Positions 24,602 to 32,813 of a DNA stretch of 38,116 bases are shown one piece after another. How positions within the stretch are numbered: the first letter of the stretch is position 1; each line of letters starts with the position of its first letter. Under the pieces are notes generated by a model. That model was given only the letters and a program-made list of their open reading frames with translations, did not search any database and was not told the DNA's origin. The DNA is from Actinomadura formosensis NBRC 14204 (GTDB taxonomy: Bacteria; Actinomycetota; Actinomycetes; Streptosporangiales; Streptosporangiaceae), in contig NZ_BCQQ01000061.1 of assembly GCF_001552155.1 (NCBI RefSeq), positions 1 through 38,116 on the forward strand. The letters are read 5' to 3'. A program made the position numbers and the translations under genes.

Positions 24602-25234
24602 ATGAAGCTAGACTCCACATGGCAACACGACCGCAAGTACCATCAATATTGCTTTCATTGCCGCGCCGAGACCGTTGAGCGCACTTACGAAGAAGGCAGG
24701 ACATACTACTACTGCACCACTTGCAGACAGCGCCACGAGCGATCCATCGTGATTGACCCGGCTATCAAGTGGTGGATTGCTGACGACGGTGAATACTGGC
24801 ATGAGAGCGCCGGGGTATTCGTTCGTGACCCCACAGGCCGGTTTCTCTTTTTCGAGCGCACAATCTACCCATTTGCCCTCACAGTGCCGTCTGGACACGT
24901 TGACGCAGACGAGCAGCCAGAAGTCGCGGCTAGCCGCGAACTCAAGGAGGAAGTTGGTCTCAGTGCAAAGAACGTCAAGCACATTGCTTCTGAAGACATT
25001 AGCGGTGATTCGTGTCGACGTGGCTCGGATGCTCACCGCTGGCATGCGTACCTGGTGGCACTCGATAAGCAACTAGACGTGATAGTTGAAGAGGAGGGCG
25101 GGAGCCCAGTGTGGTTGACCCTGGATCAAGCACTTGAGAAGATCTTGACCTTTCCAGTAGCCTATATTATAAATCAATACGCAGATGAGCTTACCCGAGT
25201 TACCAATTACCGACCTTACAAGACCCGACTGTGA
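24602..25234 (+). CDS. Nudix hydrolase with N-terminal zinc ribbon
   Basis: 210 residues from the ATG seven bases after AGGGGA. A treble-clef/zinc-ribbon is formed by C17-x2-C20 and C38-x2-C41. The Nudix box is perfect: G98-x5-E-x7-RELKEEVGL (98-120). Zinc ribbon before a Nudix fold recalls NudC-type NAD(H) pyrophosphatases, but the NudC motif SQPWPFPxS after the box is absent, so the substrate (a nucleotide-sugar or other nucleoside diphosphate derivative) is open. Composition is near 50% GC, unlike the chromosome. It overlaps the next gene by 50 nt, which suggests a transcriptional unit. Confidence 0.85.
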   Translation: MKLDSTWQHDRKYHQYCFHCRAETVERTYEEGRTYYYCTTCRQRHERSIVIDPAIKWWIADDGEYWHESAGVFVRDPTGRFLFFERTIYPFALTVPSGHVDADEQPEVAASRELKEEVGLSAKNVKHIASEDISGDSCRRGSDAHRWHAYLVALDKQLDVIVEEEGGSPVWLTLDQALEKILTFPVAYIINQYADELTRVTNYRPYKTRL

Positions 25235-26399
25235 CAACTGGCTTGGTTACAAGCCGTGCGCCGAGCAGAAGGCTCAGCAGCTAGCAAACTGCGCGGGCTG
25301 CGTCCGCTTTGAACCCGGCCCAGAGTCCATAACCGTTAACGTGCAGCCATATGATCCGGCGATTTTAGAAGATGCCAAGGATGTAGGTATCGTGGAGATG
25401 GGCGGACTCGGAAGCATTTTGAGAACCTCCGCAGTGTCGCGCGCCATCCGCCAGATTAATTCGAGGGCCGGAATTCACTGGTTCACACATTCACGCGGAG
25501 CGGACTTACTACGGTACGTGCCAGGAGTGATCCCTGTGGATGTAGAAGCAAATAGTGTCGAGCAGTACGGAGATCTTGTGTCCAAGCTCGACGTACTAGT
25601 TAACTTTGAATCGAGCGCCCAGGCAAAGCCTGTAGTTGCGCAAGCCCAGCGGGTCGCGGGCTATGCCCTGAACAAGCAAGGAAAGTTCTACGGAGTTCGT
25701 CCCCATGCTGATCGGTTTCAACGCCTACAGATTGATGATGCCTTTCGATTAGGCAACCAACAGACCATGCAGGAAGTGCTACTCGACAGTGTAGGACTTG
25801 GGCATATTGAGCCTTGGTATGACGTGGCGCTTACGGAAAGCAATAGGGTTGAAGCCGAGAACATAGTAGATGCTGCATTTGATGGCAAGCCTCCGACAGA
25901 GCTCCTGGGTGTGAACATTGGAACAAGTGTTAACGGGCGCTTTCGCCGCTGGCCCACGGAATCGTTCGTCGAACTGACCAAGACACTAGCGGCGAGTTAT
26001 CCCGAGCAAGGCATCATGGTATTGAGCGGCCCAGAGGATGATGAAGTACGGACGCAATTTACCGAAAAGGTCGTAGCCCCTGCTCCGAACGTGGCAATTT
26101 TGCCAAACAGAGTTGAGATAGGAAACTTCATTGGCATACTGAGCAAGCTCAGTGTACTCGTTACATCGAACACCTTTGCACTTCATGCTGCCCGCTCACA
26201 AGACCTGCCAGTCGTGACCTTTGAGGGTCCACTGCCGCCGCAGGAGATGGAGCTTGGCACTCGCGATATTCTTCTAGGGCCGAAACTTGACTGTGGGCCA
26301 TGCTACTCCAAATGCACGCAGCTCACTCCCGCCAAATGCATGTACGAGATCAAGCCCTCAGAGGTTGCAGAACAGGTTGATTCCCTAATACGCAATTAA
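25185..26399 (+). CDS. Glycosyltransferase family 9-like protein with N- and C-terminal cysteine motifs
   Basis: 404 residues. The GT9 (heptosyltransferase-like) core runs from VEMGGLGSILRTSAVSRAI (about 70-88) through GVNIGTSVNGRFRRWP to a nucleotide-sugar-binding SNTFALHAARSQDLPVVTFEG. Outside the core are C16, C25, C36 and C39 (DCDNWLGYKPC ... CAGC) and C370, C373, C377 and C385 (CGPCYSKC ... KCMYEI). The C-terminal set is seen in many GT9 proteins; both could bind a metal. The ATG lies inside the Nudix gene without a clear binding site. GT9 enzymes normally act on lipopolysaccharide, absent in Gram-positive actinobacteria, so the acceptor is unknown. Confidence 0.78.
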   Translation: MSLPELPITDLTRPDCDNWLGYKPCAEQKAQQLANCAGCVRFEPGPESITVNVQPYDPAILEDAKDVGIVEMGGLGSILRTSAVSRAIRQINSRAGIHWFTHSRGADLLRYVPGVIPVDVEANSVEQYGDLVSKLDVLVNFESSAQAKPVVAQAQRVAGYALNKQGKFYGVRPHADRFQRLQIDDAFRLGNQQTMQEVLLDSVGLGHIEPWYDVALTESNRVEAENIVDAAFDGKPPTELLGVNIGTSVNGRFRRWPTESFVELTKTLAASYPEQGIMVLSGPEDDEVRTQFTEKVVAPAPNVAILPNRVEIGNFIGILSKLSVLVTSNTFALHAARSQDLPVVTFEGPLPPQEMELGTRDILLGPKLDCGPCYSKCTQLTPAKCMYEIKPSEVAEQVDSLIRN

Positions 26400-26406
26400 C
26401 GGCCTT

Positions 26407-26436
26407 GTTGCACCACTTCACGACCTACGCTATAAA
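26407..26436 (+). promoter_or_regulatory. Promoter of the ribbon-helix-helix gene
   Basis: TTGCAC (26407-26412), 18 bp, TATAAA (26431-26436), 37 bp upstream of the ATG. A GACG/CGTC pair lies between the -10 and the start and could be an autoregulatory site. Confidence 0.5.
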
Positions 26437-26473
26437 TAAGACGGTCAATAACGTCGCACGATAGGGGATTCAA

Positions 26474-26833
26474 ATGAGCGAACAACAACCAGGCATGCCA
26501 CCACCAGGCGAAGCCGAGCGAAAGCAAGTCACCTTCGCTGTCCGCATCGATCCAGCGTTCCGAGAACAGATCGAAGGGCTGCGAAACATCACTGGCCAAT
26601 CCGTCAATGACGTTGGCGAGCAAGCCCTTCGCCTCTGGGTTGACACGACACTTGCCGACGAAGAAGTACGCAACAAGGCCATGGCGGGCATCGAGGAAGA
26701 AGAACGCAGGCTACAAGAGCGGCGGGCGGCCATTGTCAATGTACTGGGGACAACGGCAAGCACTCCAGGCGAGGAAGCATCAGAAGGTGGCGACACTAGC
26801 CGTGGCGGTCGACAGCCAAGGAATAGGAAGTAG
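26474..26833 (+). CDS. Small probable ribbon-helix-helix (CopG-like) DNA-binding protein
   Basis: 119 residues starting after an AGGGGA site. Residues 18-60 (VTFAVRIDPAFREQIEGLR and SVNDVGEQALRLWVD) have the strand-helix-helix pattern of ribbon-helix-helix proteins; a glutamate/arginine-rich helix (about 63-90) and a disordered basic tail follow. Such proteins are autorepressors of toxin-antitoxin or plasmid mobilisation/partition genes. No toxin-like gene is adjacent. Family assignment is by pattern only. Confidence 0.6.
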   Translation: MSEQQPGMPPPGEAERKQVTFAVRIDPAFREQIEGLRNITGQSVNDVGEQALRLWVDTTLADEEVRNKAMAGIEEEERRLQERRAAIVNVLGTTASTPGEEASEGGDTSRGGRQPRNRK

Positions 26834-26916
26834 CTACCGGACGAACACTTGTCCTAGACGAGCGCATATCTGTCTTAATATCGAGAGATCGATTCGGTAG
26901 TCTCCGCAATACGCAA

Positions 26917-27627
26917 CTACTCTTCCTGGCTGTGTGGAGGTTCGAGCCGTTGCATTAGTGTCCGAAGATCGGCTTGCATCTTCCCGAGTTCTTTCTGAAC
27001 CCCACGGAGCGCTTCAACCCCCTCATGCACACCCTTCGACCATATCGGGTGCCAGCCATACAACACACTAATGTCGATGTCCTGTCGCATGGGCTCCACA
27101 TGGCCATGCGGACCGTCGGCGTATACCGTCACCGAGTAGACCATCTCAAGTGAGGACTCGAATCGATCGGGTCCGAAATCGAAGAGCAGCTCGAGCCGCC
27201 GCTTCGGGGGCAGCATCGGTATCCCATCCTTGAGGATCTTGGCCTCTGCAACTGGCAGGTTAAACTTCCGGGCGCTGCGGAGTGGTGGGTCAATGTCGAA
27301 ACGAACATTGCGCGCGACGGTCGTACCGATATTTTCGATCACCAGGACCAAGAAGCCTCGGGCAATAGGCGAAGCCTCAACGTCTACGACTACATATGGT
27401 TCGCTCTGCTCCTTGCGGATTTTTTCGGCGAGTTCGAGCTGCCGTTGCCCGAGCGTCACCTGCTCCCGTGCTGCGGCCACTTGCTCGTTCGCGGCATCTG
27501 CCGAGCGCACAGCCGAGGCTGCTGAATCCGAGGCGGAATGGGCTTGCTGGCGCGAGTAGAGAGCCGCGATGATCGCGACGACCACGGCAACGGCTGCAAT
27601 GATCAACGCACCAGCATCAACGCCCAT
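26917..27627 (-). CDS. Membrane-anchored coiled-coil protein of unknown function
   Basis: 236 residues: one N-terminal membrane helix (ALIIAAVAVVVAIIAALY, about 7-24), a coiled coil (about 30-75), and a beta-rich domain (YVVVDVEASPIARGFLVLVIEN ... in pieces YVVVDVEA, FLVLVIENIGTTVARNVRF) to a second coiled coil at the C-terminus. Proteins with this layout are common hypotheticals in Streptomyces. It is 14 nt downstream of the 5-FCL-like gene on the same strand and likely in its operon. Confidence 0.65.
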   Translation of the reverse strand: MGVDAGALIIAAVAVVVAIIAALYSRQQAHSASDSAASAVRSADAANEQVAAAREQVTLGQRQLELAEKIRKEQSEPYVVVDVEASPIARGFLVLVIENIGTTVARNVRFDIDPPLRSARKFNLPVAEAKILKDGIPMLPPKRRLELLFDFGPDRFESSLEMVYSVTVYADGPHGHVEPMRQDIDISVLYGWHPIWSKGVHEGVEALRGVQKELGKMQADLRTLMQRLEPPHSQEE

Positions 27628-27641
27628 TTATGGTCTCCTGA

Positions 27642-28367
27642 TCACGCCGATCGAGTATCAACAAGCGCGCGCAGCACCGGAATTGCCGCGATCTTCTCCG
27701 CCGTCAGATCCTCCCAGATCACACCCTGCGGCCGGCGAGGGTTGGGACAGCGGATCACTTCATCCGGCGTCACAATGAGGTCGACGCTGAAATCATGCTC
27801 GGTCTCGGGGATCTCCTCGTCCACGACCTGGAGCTGGTGGACAGGTGCGACTATGGCTGTCCGTTCGGTGACGAGCCCGGCCTCAATGAGCAGGGCCACC
27901 TCCAGGTCGGAGTAGCCCGCCCCCTTGCCGATGCGCGCCCCCGACCGATTGACCGCCACGCTGCCGCAGATCACCACGTCGATCGGCCGCATGGCCTCGA
28001 CGCCCACCCGCCGAGCCACCTGGGCGGCACCCTTCTTGTCGGCGGCCTGCTCGGGCGGCACGGTGAGGGTGGCGGGATCGAGGAGGTAGAACGGCTGGAG
28101 GCTGGCCATGCGGGGAACGGCCATGAATAGCAGCTTGCCGTCTTCGAGCGCCCTTACACGGATGGGGAGCTGCGCCCAGTCGGGGTTGGCCTTAACCGTT
28201 CGGGCTTGTTGCCAGATCTCCAGCTCCGCCAGGCGCTCGGCGGTCGCCTCCGCGCCGCGGAACCCCGGGATCTTGCCATACGAGCCGTCGGGAACAGCGC
28301 CTTCGCGCTCCAGGAGGCGCCACACTCGATCCCGGACGACCTGCTTGGCCTGGTCAACGCTGGTCAA
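27642..28367 (-). CDS. 5-formyltetrahydrofolate cyclo-ligase-like protein
   Basis: 241 residues from a TTG start preceded by GAGGAGAAC; the open frame extends upstream to 28448 into the regulator gene without support. The C-terminal half shows the fold elements of the family: ISVAVNRSGARIGKGAGYSDLE (seen as GARIGKGAGYSDLEVALL) and VHQLQVVDEEIPETEHDFSVDLIVT (seen as IPETEHDFSVDLIVTP). The ATP/phosphate loop G-x-G-x-G-Y-x-D is preserved. The N-terminal part differs from housekeeping YgfA enzymes, so it may act on another substrate. Between an XRE regulator (14 nt upstream) and a membrane protein (14 nt downstream). Confidence 0.72.
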   Translation of the reverse strand: MTSVDQAKQVVRDRVWRLLEREGAVPDGSYGKIPGFRGAEATAERLAELEIWQQARTVKANPDWAQLPIRVRALEDGKLLFMAVPRMASLQPFYLLDPATLTVPPEQAADKKGAAQVARRVGVEAMRPIDVVICGSVAVNRSGARIGKGAGYSDLEVALLIEAGLVTERTAIVAPVHQLQVVDEEIPETEHDFSVDLIVTPDEVIRCPNPRRPQGVIWEDLTAEKIAAIPVLRALVDTRSA

Positions 28368-28381
28368 AGTTCTCCTCGCCG

Positions 28382-29548
28382 CTAGATCGCCGCCATGAGC
28401 GCCAGCAGCCGGTCTTGGACGTCTTGCACCCATGGTTCCTGTCGCCACGGCCGCAGCTCGCGCCCGGCGGCGAAGACCACGTTAAGCCCGCCGCCGCCCC
28501 GCGTCAGCTCGACCGCGTCGATCGTGCGGTGCATGGCTGAACGCGCCTCGTCCAGCTTACGTTGCCTGATCAGCGACAGTGTGAGGTTGCCGAAGACGAT
28601 GGCCTGGCTCTTCTTCTTAGCGTCCAGCGCCGTAGCGGTCGCTTGCAAGATGGGCTCGGCCCGCTGAGGCTGCCCCAGGAAGAGGTAGCACGAGCCCGCC
28701 ATGCGGTTGTACTCGCTCGCGGTGTAGTACTCCGCCCCAATGTCATCGGGGTGCATCCGGTCGAACTGGGTCTCCGCGTGAGCCAGTGCGGCCTCGCATG
28801 CGCCGCCTTCCCCCGCCATGGCATGCCCCTCGGCGACATGAAGCCAGCCGAGTCCCTCCAGTGAAGGGCTCGACTGGTGCGCCACCTCGGTCGCATGCTC
28901 GGCGAGCGCCACCCCCTTCGCGGGATCGTTCTCCCCGTAGAGGGCAACGAAGCTCTTGCGCAGGACGGCGTATGACTCGGTGAAGGAATCGCGGATGTGG
29001 CGGGCCGCCGTGACAGCCTCATCGAGGTAGGCCAGGGGCGCAGTGTGGTCCCGTCGTTGGCTGACGTCCCAGACCAGTTGGCTCATGAAGATGGTCGCCT
29101 CGGCTTCGACCTCGCAGAGCGCCTTGCGTACACGGTGGTTCCGAGCGTTGCGGCGCAGCAGCTTCACCTGACCATGCACCTGGCCGGCGGATCCGATGAG
29201 CGCCACCGACGGGACTTGGTCGTACTGCTCGTCGAGCTGGCGTATCCGCTCATGCAGCTGGGCGACCGTGACCAGGTCAGCCTGTTCAGGGTGCTCGAGG
29301 ATATGGGCCAAGCGTTCACTCGGCGCGGCCTCGGTGATCGTGATGTCGTCCAGGAGCGATTGCAACTCGTCCGACGTCACCTTGAGCGCCCGTGCCAACT
29401 CCGGCCGTACCCACGGCTGCGGCTCGGTCACGGCGGTTTCCCACCGCACCACGGTTGAGCGTTCGACGCCCAGGTGATCGGCGAGCTTTTCCTGGCTCAA
29501 TCCCGCCGCCCTGCGGCGCTGGGCAAGCCGTACCCGTTTGGCCGCCAT
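28382..29548 (-). CDS. XRE-family regulator with TPR-like domain
   Basis: 388 residues from the ATG four bases after AGGAGG. Helix-turn-helix at about 4-62 (GLSQEKLADHLGVERSTVVRWE in pieces LSQEKLADHLG and STVVRWE). The rest is helical with tetratricopeptide-like repeats (ESYAVLRKSFVALYG, GLGWLHVAEGHAMAG, YNRMAGSCYLFLGQPQRAEPIL). The architecture recalls Gram-positive peptide-sensing regulators, but no signal-peptide gene was found nearby. First gene of the three-gene leftward operon. Confidence 0.78.
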   Translation of the reverse strand: MAAKRVRLAQRRRAAGLSQEKLADHLGVERSTVVRWETAVTEPQPWVRPELARALKVTSDELQSLLDDITITEAAPSERLAHILEHPEQADLVTVAQLHERIRQLDEQYDQVPSVALIGSAGQVHGQVKLLRRNARNHRVRKALCEVEAEATIFMSQLVWDVSQRRDHTAPLAYLDEAVTAARHIRDSFTESYAVLRKSFVALYGENDPAKGVALAEHATEVAHQSSPSLEGLGWLHVAEGHAMAGEGGACEAALAHAETQFDRMHPDDIGAEYYTASEYNRMAGSCYLFLGQPQRAEPILQATATALDAKKKSQAIVFGNLTLSLIRQRKLDEARSAMHRTIDAVELTRGGGGLNVVFAAGRELRPWRQEPWVQDVQDRLLALMAAI

Positions 29549-29628
29549 ATGCCCTCCTGCGGGGAGTTCCAAGGGGCAGGCCAACCCTACCGGCACCGCC
29601 CCCTATATGCCCAGGTCAGCCCATGCCC

Positions 29629-29647
29629 TGCGCCACTTTTGCGCCAC
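29629..29647. repeat. Tandem TGCGCCAC boxes, 11-bp period
   Basis: TGCGCCAC-TTT-TGCGCCAC, two exact copies on the same face of the helix, 81 bp upstream of the XRE gene. A candidate binding site for that regulator. Confidence 0.35.
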
Positions 29648-29769
29648 CCTTGCCTCCCTTCCGCTGTGGATTCATGCAGGTCAGCCGGGTTTTGCTAGTG
29701 AAGCGCACGGTGGGAAGCGCCCAAATAGGGGGCCGCTCCCGCCACGCCACCCGATGAGGAAGGAGCCCC

Positions 29770-30093
29770 ATGCGCCCGGTGATGTACGGCTATATGCGCG
29801 TTGTGGGCGGTGACGCGATGCATGGCGAAATTGCCCGACTTGGACGGGAATTGGCCGCCTATGCCGAGCGGGAAGGCTTTGCGTTGGACGAAGTCTTCAC
29901 CGAGAAGATGGACCGCTCGGAGCCCGCCTTTTCCTGCCTGATCGACGCTATCAAGCGCAACGACGTACGCGACATCATCGTGCCGTCGCTCTGGCACTTC
30001 GCCCGGTTGCCCGGCCTGCAAGACGCTATGCGTCAGCACATCGAGCACGAGACCGGCGCTCGTGTCTGGGTGGTGCAGGGACAACGACGATGA
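29770..30093 (+). CDS. Resolvase-domain-like small protein lacking the catalytic serine
   Basis: 107 residues after AAGGAGCCCC. The pattern MYGYMRV, a helix LGRELAAYAEREGFALDEVFTE and DVRDIIVPSLWHFARLPG follows the N-terminal catalytic domain of serine recombinases (YGYARVS ... LDRLGR). The nucleophilic serine position reads V-G-G (YMRVVGGD), the second arginine motif is changed, and no DNA-binding domain follows. It is therefore probably not a recombinase; a regulatory role is possible. Confidence 0.6.
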   Translation: MRPVMYGYMRVVGGDAMHGEIARLGRELAAYAEREGFALDEVFTEKMDRSEPAFSCLIDAIKRNDVRDIIVPSLWHFARLPGLQDAMRQHIEHETGARVWVVQGQRR

Positions 30094-30207
30094 TCCGGTG
30101 CCGCACGGAAAAGTCCTTGCTCTGGCACCTCTCGTTCAAGCGCAAGGCGATCTGAACCATCTCATCGAGCCACCGTCAGCCCCCGCACCGTAAATGGATC
30201 TCATGTC

Positions 30208-30702
30208 ATGAACACCTGGCCCCACCAAAGCACCCTGCCCCTTGCTGCGCTGCCCAATGCCGCGTACTGGGCGCGTCGGCATACCGAGGATGTATTGGCT
30301 AAGTGGAGCCTCGAACCGTTCGTGATGAACGCCCAACTTGTGGTCACTGAATTTGTGACCAATGCCGTCAAGCACACGGGGACACTCGACGTGACCGCGC
30401 AGCAGGAATACACGTCGCGCCCTCAGAGCGTTTCCTACCGGCAGCTTGCTGGTGTGGCCACGGTGCGGCTGCGGTTGTCGTTTGGCGGGGGCCGGTTGTT
30501 CATCGAGGTTCAGGACGAGAGCAACGAGCCGCCGGTGGAGCGTGTGCCTGACTTTGTTTCGGAGGATGGGCGGGGGCTCTATTTGGTGAGCGCCTTCTGC
30601 GAGCGGTGGAATTGGTATCCCACCTTCGCGGCGGAGATGAACGGGAACCGGCGACAGAACGGGAAGGTGGTGTGGGCGGAGATGGGCGTGTCGTGGGTTT
30701 GA
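30208..30702 (+). CDS. RsbW-like histidine-kinase-type ATPase (HATPase_c)
   Basis: 164 residues. N-box LVVTEFVTNAVKHT (about 44-57), G1-type VQDESNEPP and G2-type SEDGRGLYLVSAF are in order; no dimerisation domain is present. Such stand-alone ATPases in actinomycetes act as anti-sigma factors/kinases or as partners of XRE/DUF397 pairs. Which partner it has here is unknown. The ATG has no strong binding site (GATCTCATGTC upstream). Confidence 0.75.
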   Translation: MNTWPHQSTLPLAALPNAAYWARRHTEDVLAKWSLEPFVMNAQLVVTEFVTNAVKHTGTLDVTAQQEYTSRPQSVSYRQLAGVATVRLRLSFGGGRLFIEVQDESNEPPVERVPDFVSEDGRGLYLVSAFCERWNWYPTFAAEMNGNRRQNGKVVWAEMGVSWV

Positions 30703-30843
30703 AGCGCGGAAGCCGGCACGGGGATGCGATTGGAAGTCATCCGGGGCATGGCGGATGGCGCGCTTCGTGTATATCTGCTTCGTGATGAAACTTGGCTTGG
30801 TTCGAGTGGCGGTGAAGAACAGGCCATAGGTCGCGATTCGTAG

Positions 30844-32793
30844 TTACTTCTCATAAATCCGGCGAGGTGCTCTAGATCGAGCCCATTCCTTCCAGTGCGT
30901 CAAAGTTGGGAATATGTTGTCGAAGTGACTTCCCAGTATGCGCTCAAGATAGATGATGTGCACTGAAAGCCATGCCGGAACAGTATGCCTGTTCCAAGGC
31001 TGCAAGCCTGACGAAGCACCAGGCGGGTCGTCATCTATCAGGATGCGACCAAGCAGTGTCACTGTCTGCAAGAGACCTTGCAGAGCCTCAAACTTGTCGT
31101 ACTGCTTATTGTAGGAATTGCATACCTCGATGAACCCCTCTGCAACTTCGGCAGCACGCCTCTCGCATCGGTGGCGTAGGATTCTTATCACCAGCGGGTG
31201 AACATAGACATGAGTATACGGACGGTCGGATACGTCCTGGGGTAGATCCTTCTCATGTAGCTCGATGAGCATGTAGCTAAGCAGCAGATCTATGGCCTGC
31301 CTAAAGCGAAGTTCCCCGATAAAAGACCTATCCGACATCGGCACTCTATGAGTGACCTCAAGATACTTCTGGAGGAAGGAGCTGTCACGCGAATCTTCCA
31401 GATACAAGAAGGAAGCAGCTTCAAGCAGCCTGTAAGCGACTTCGTCTTGGTCTTGCACCAATGCCAGCGTGCGCTCGATGTCAGCGACAAAGCTGTCACC
31501 GCTACCAGTCCGCAAACGCCTCATGAAAGAGAGAGGGTCACCTTCAAGCTCGTCACCGAGCTTGAAGATGGACAGCTTGTGATCGCGGACTAGCTCGAAA
31601 GCTCGACTGATGCCAAGCGCATGGCCCGAAAGAAGGACCATTACTCTGGCCAAGGAGGTTCGCTTGCCCTCGTCGTCCGCAATGCTTCGGGCTACGTCCG
31701 CGAGCAAGTTCGCTATGGCGAAGGATTCATCGAAAGACATCTCCCTCACGGGGATCACTGCGTCAGTGGCGACCGAACTTTCCGCCTTGCGGCGGCAGGT
31801 TGCCACCACGACTGAGTCGGTATCCCCGGGCATGAGGCTGGAAAGCTCATCGGTGCTTTCAAAGCCATCGAGTACGACGAACTTCGGTGCGTGACTGCCG
31901 CACACGAGGGTTACAAGGTGCTCCCGCTCGTGTCCGACGATGTTGGATACCTCGACACCGCATCGCCGAAGCGCGTGTTTCAGATCTGGTGTCGATATCT
32001 GCCCGTCAACGATCCTGATGCGGGGAGCCTCCGAGCCGTCCTCATCTCTTGTAACTGCTCTGGCCAACCAGGTCTTCCCCATGCCAGGAAGACCAACGAA
32101 CACGATGAGCTTCTTGCTCGCAGCGACGAGCGAATCGAAGCGGGCTCGGTAGTCGGGTCGGTCTATGTGCGGCTGGCCGTCTATATGAAATTCATAGTAT
32201 TGAGACCAACTATCGCCGTCATGGACTATTGGCTTTTTATCGGAGAAAACAGTAGGATCTGCGACCTGGGTGGTCGTGTTTTCGACCGTAGCTCGCTTAG
32301 CCTCACGCTCCATTCTGAGAAGTATTGCTGCCAGCCGTTTCCTAACAGCAAGGGATGCACGCTCAAGCGTCTTGTCCTGCTCCTTTGGAGAAGGCCCCAG
32401 TTTCTTTTTGACTGACGCAAATCGACTGTTATAGGAAGGAACCTCAGCGAGAGGAATCTCGGGCCTAGCATCATAGAGCACCTGTCCTAGCTCCCGGAGC
32501 GATAGGCTGCGGTAGCCAATTAGTGAGTCTCTAGCTGGTTCATCGGGAAGGTGACTAATCGCTCGATTGAAGACGCGTATAAGCGCCAGGCCGGGATTGT
32601 CTATAAAGAGATCGGGCTCAAGCAGCCTAACGATACGCTCAATTATTTCGATCCTCAAGGGATTTCTGGCAGGATCATATACGAGGCGCAGACCGCGACG
32701 ACCTATTCGAAGGATCTGATCTTCGAGGGTATCCGGCTTCCTGGTGATCTTAGCCACGACTACAGATTGCACCAGACAACCGGCCCGCCACAA
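30844..32793 (-). CDS. STAND/NB-ARC-like ATPase, candidate defence protein
   Basis: About 649 residues if translation starts at the TTG at 32793; GTGs at 32772 and 32757 are alternatives and no strong binding site decides. Walker A GLPGMGKT (234-241), Walker B FVVLDG (305-310), a sensor strand SVVVATCRR (about 327-335) and a GLPLAL-like SGHALGIS follow the order of NB-ARC ATPases. The 200-residue N-terminal part matches no effector that I recognise; the C-terminal 250 residues are helical (sensor-like) without clear repeats. Composition near 50% GC contrasts with neighbours. Preceded on the same strand, 20 nt away, by a small charged protein gene. Confidence 0.72.
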   Translation of the reverse strand: MWRAGCLVQSVVVAKITRKPDTLEDQILRIGRRGLRLVYDPARNPLRIEIIERIVRLLEPDLFIDNPGLALIRVFNRAISHLPDEPARDSLIGYRSLSLRELGQVLYDARPEIPLAEVPSYNSRFASVKKKLGPSPKEQDKTLERASLAVRKRLAAILLRMEREAKRATVENTTTQVADPTVFSDKKPIVHDGDSWSQYYEFHIDGQPHIDRPDYRARFDSLVAASKKLIVFVGLPGMGKTWLARAVTRDEDGSEAPRIRIVDGQISTPDLKHALRRCGVEVSNIVGHEREHLVTLVCGSHAPKFVVLDGFESTDELSSLMPGDTDSVVVATCRRKAESSVATDAVIPVREMSFDESFAIANLLADVARSIADDEGKRTSLARVMVLLSGHALGISRAFELVRDHKLSIFKLGDELEGDPLSFMRRLRTGSGDSFVADIERTLALVQDQDEVAYRLLEAASFLYLEDSRDSSFLQKYLEVTHRVPMSDRSFIGELRFRQAIDLLLSYMLIELHEKDLPQDVSDRPYTHVYVHPLVIRILRHRCERRAAEVAEGFIEVCNSYNKQYDKFEALQGLLQTVTLLGRILIDDDPPGASSGLQPWNRHTVPAWLSVHIIYLERILGSHFDNIFPTLTHWKEWARSRAPRRIYEK

Positions 32794-32813
32794 CCTTCGT
32801 TACGAGATCGGTA

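Noticed and set aside
26834..26900. CTACCG/CGGTAG inverted pair between the ribbon-helix-helix gene and the next operon
   Set aside because: Only 6 bp with a 55-nt spacer; expected by chance.
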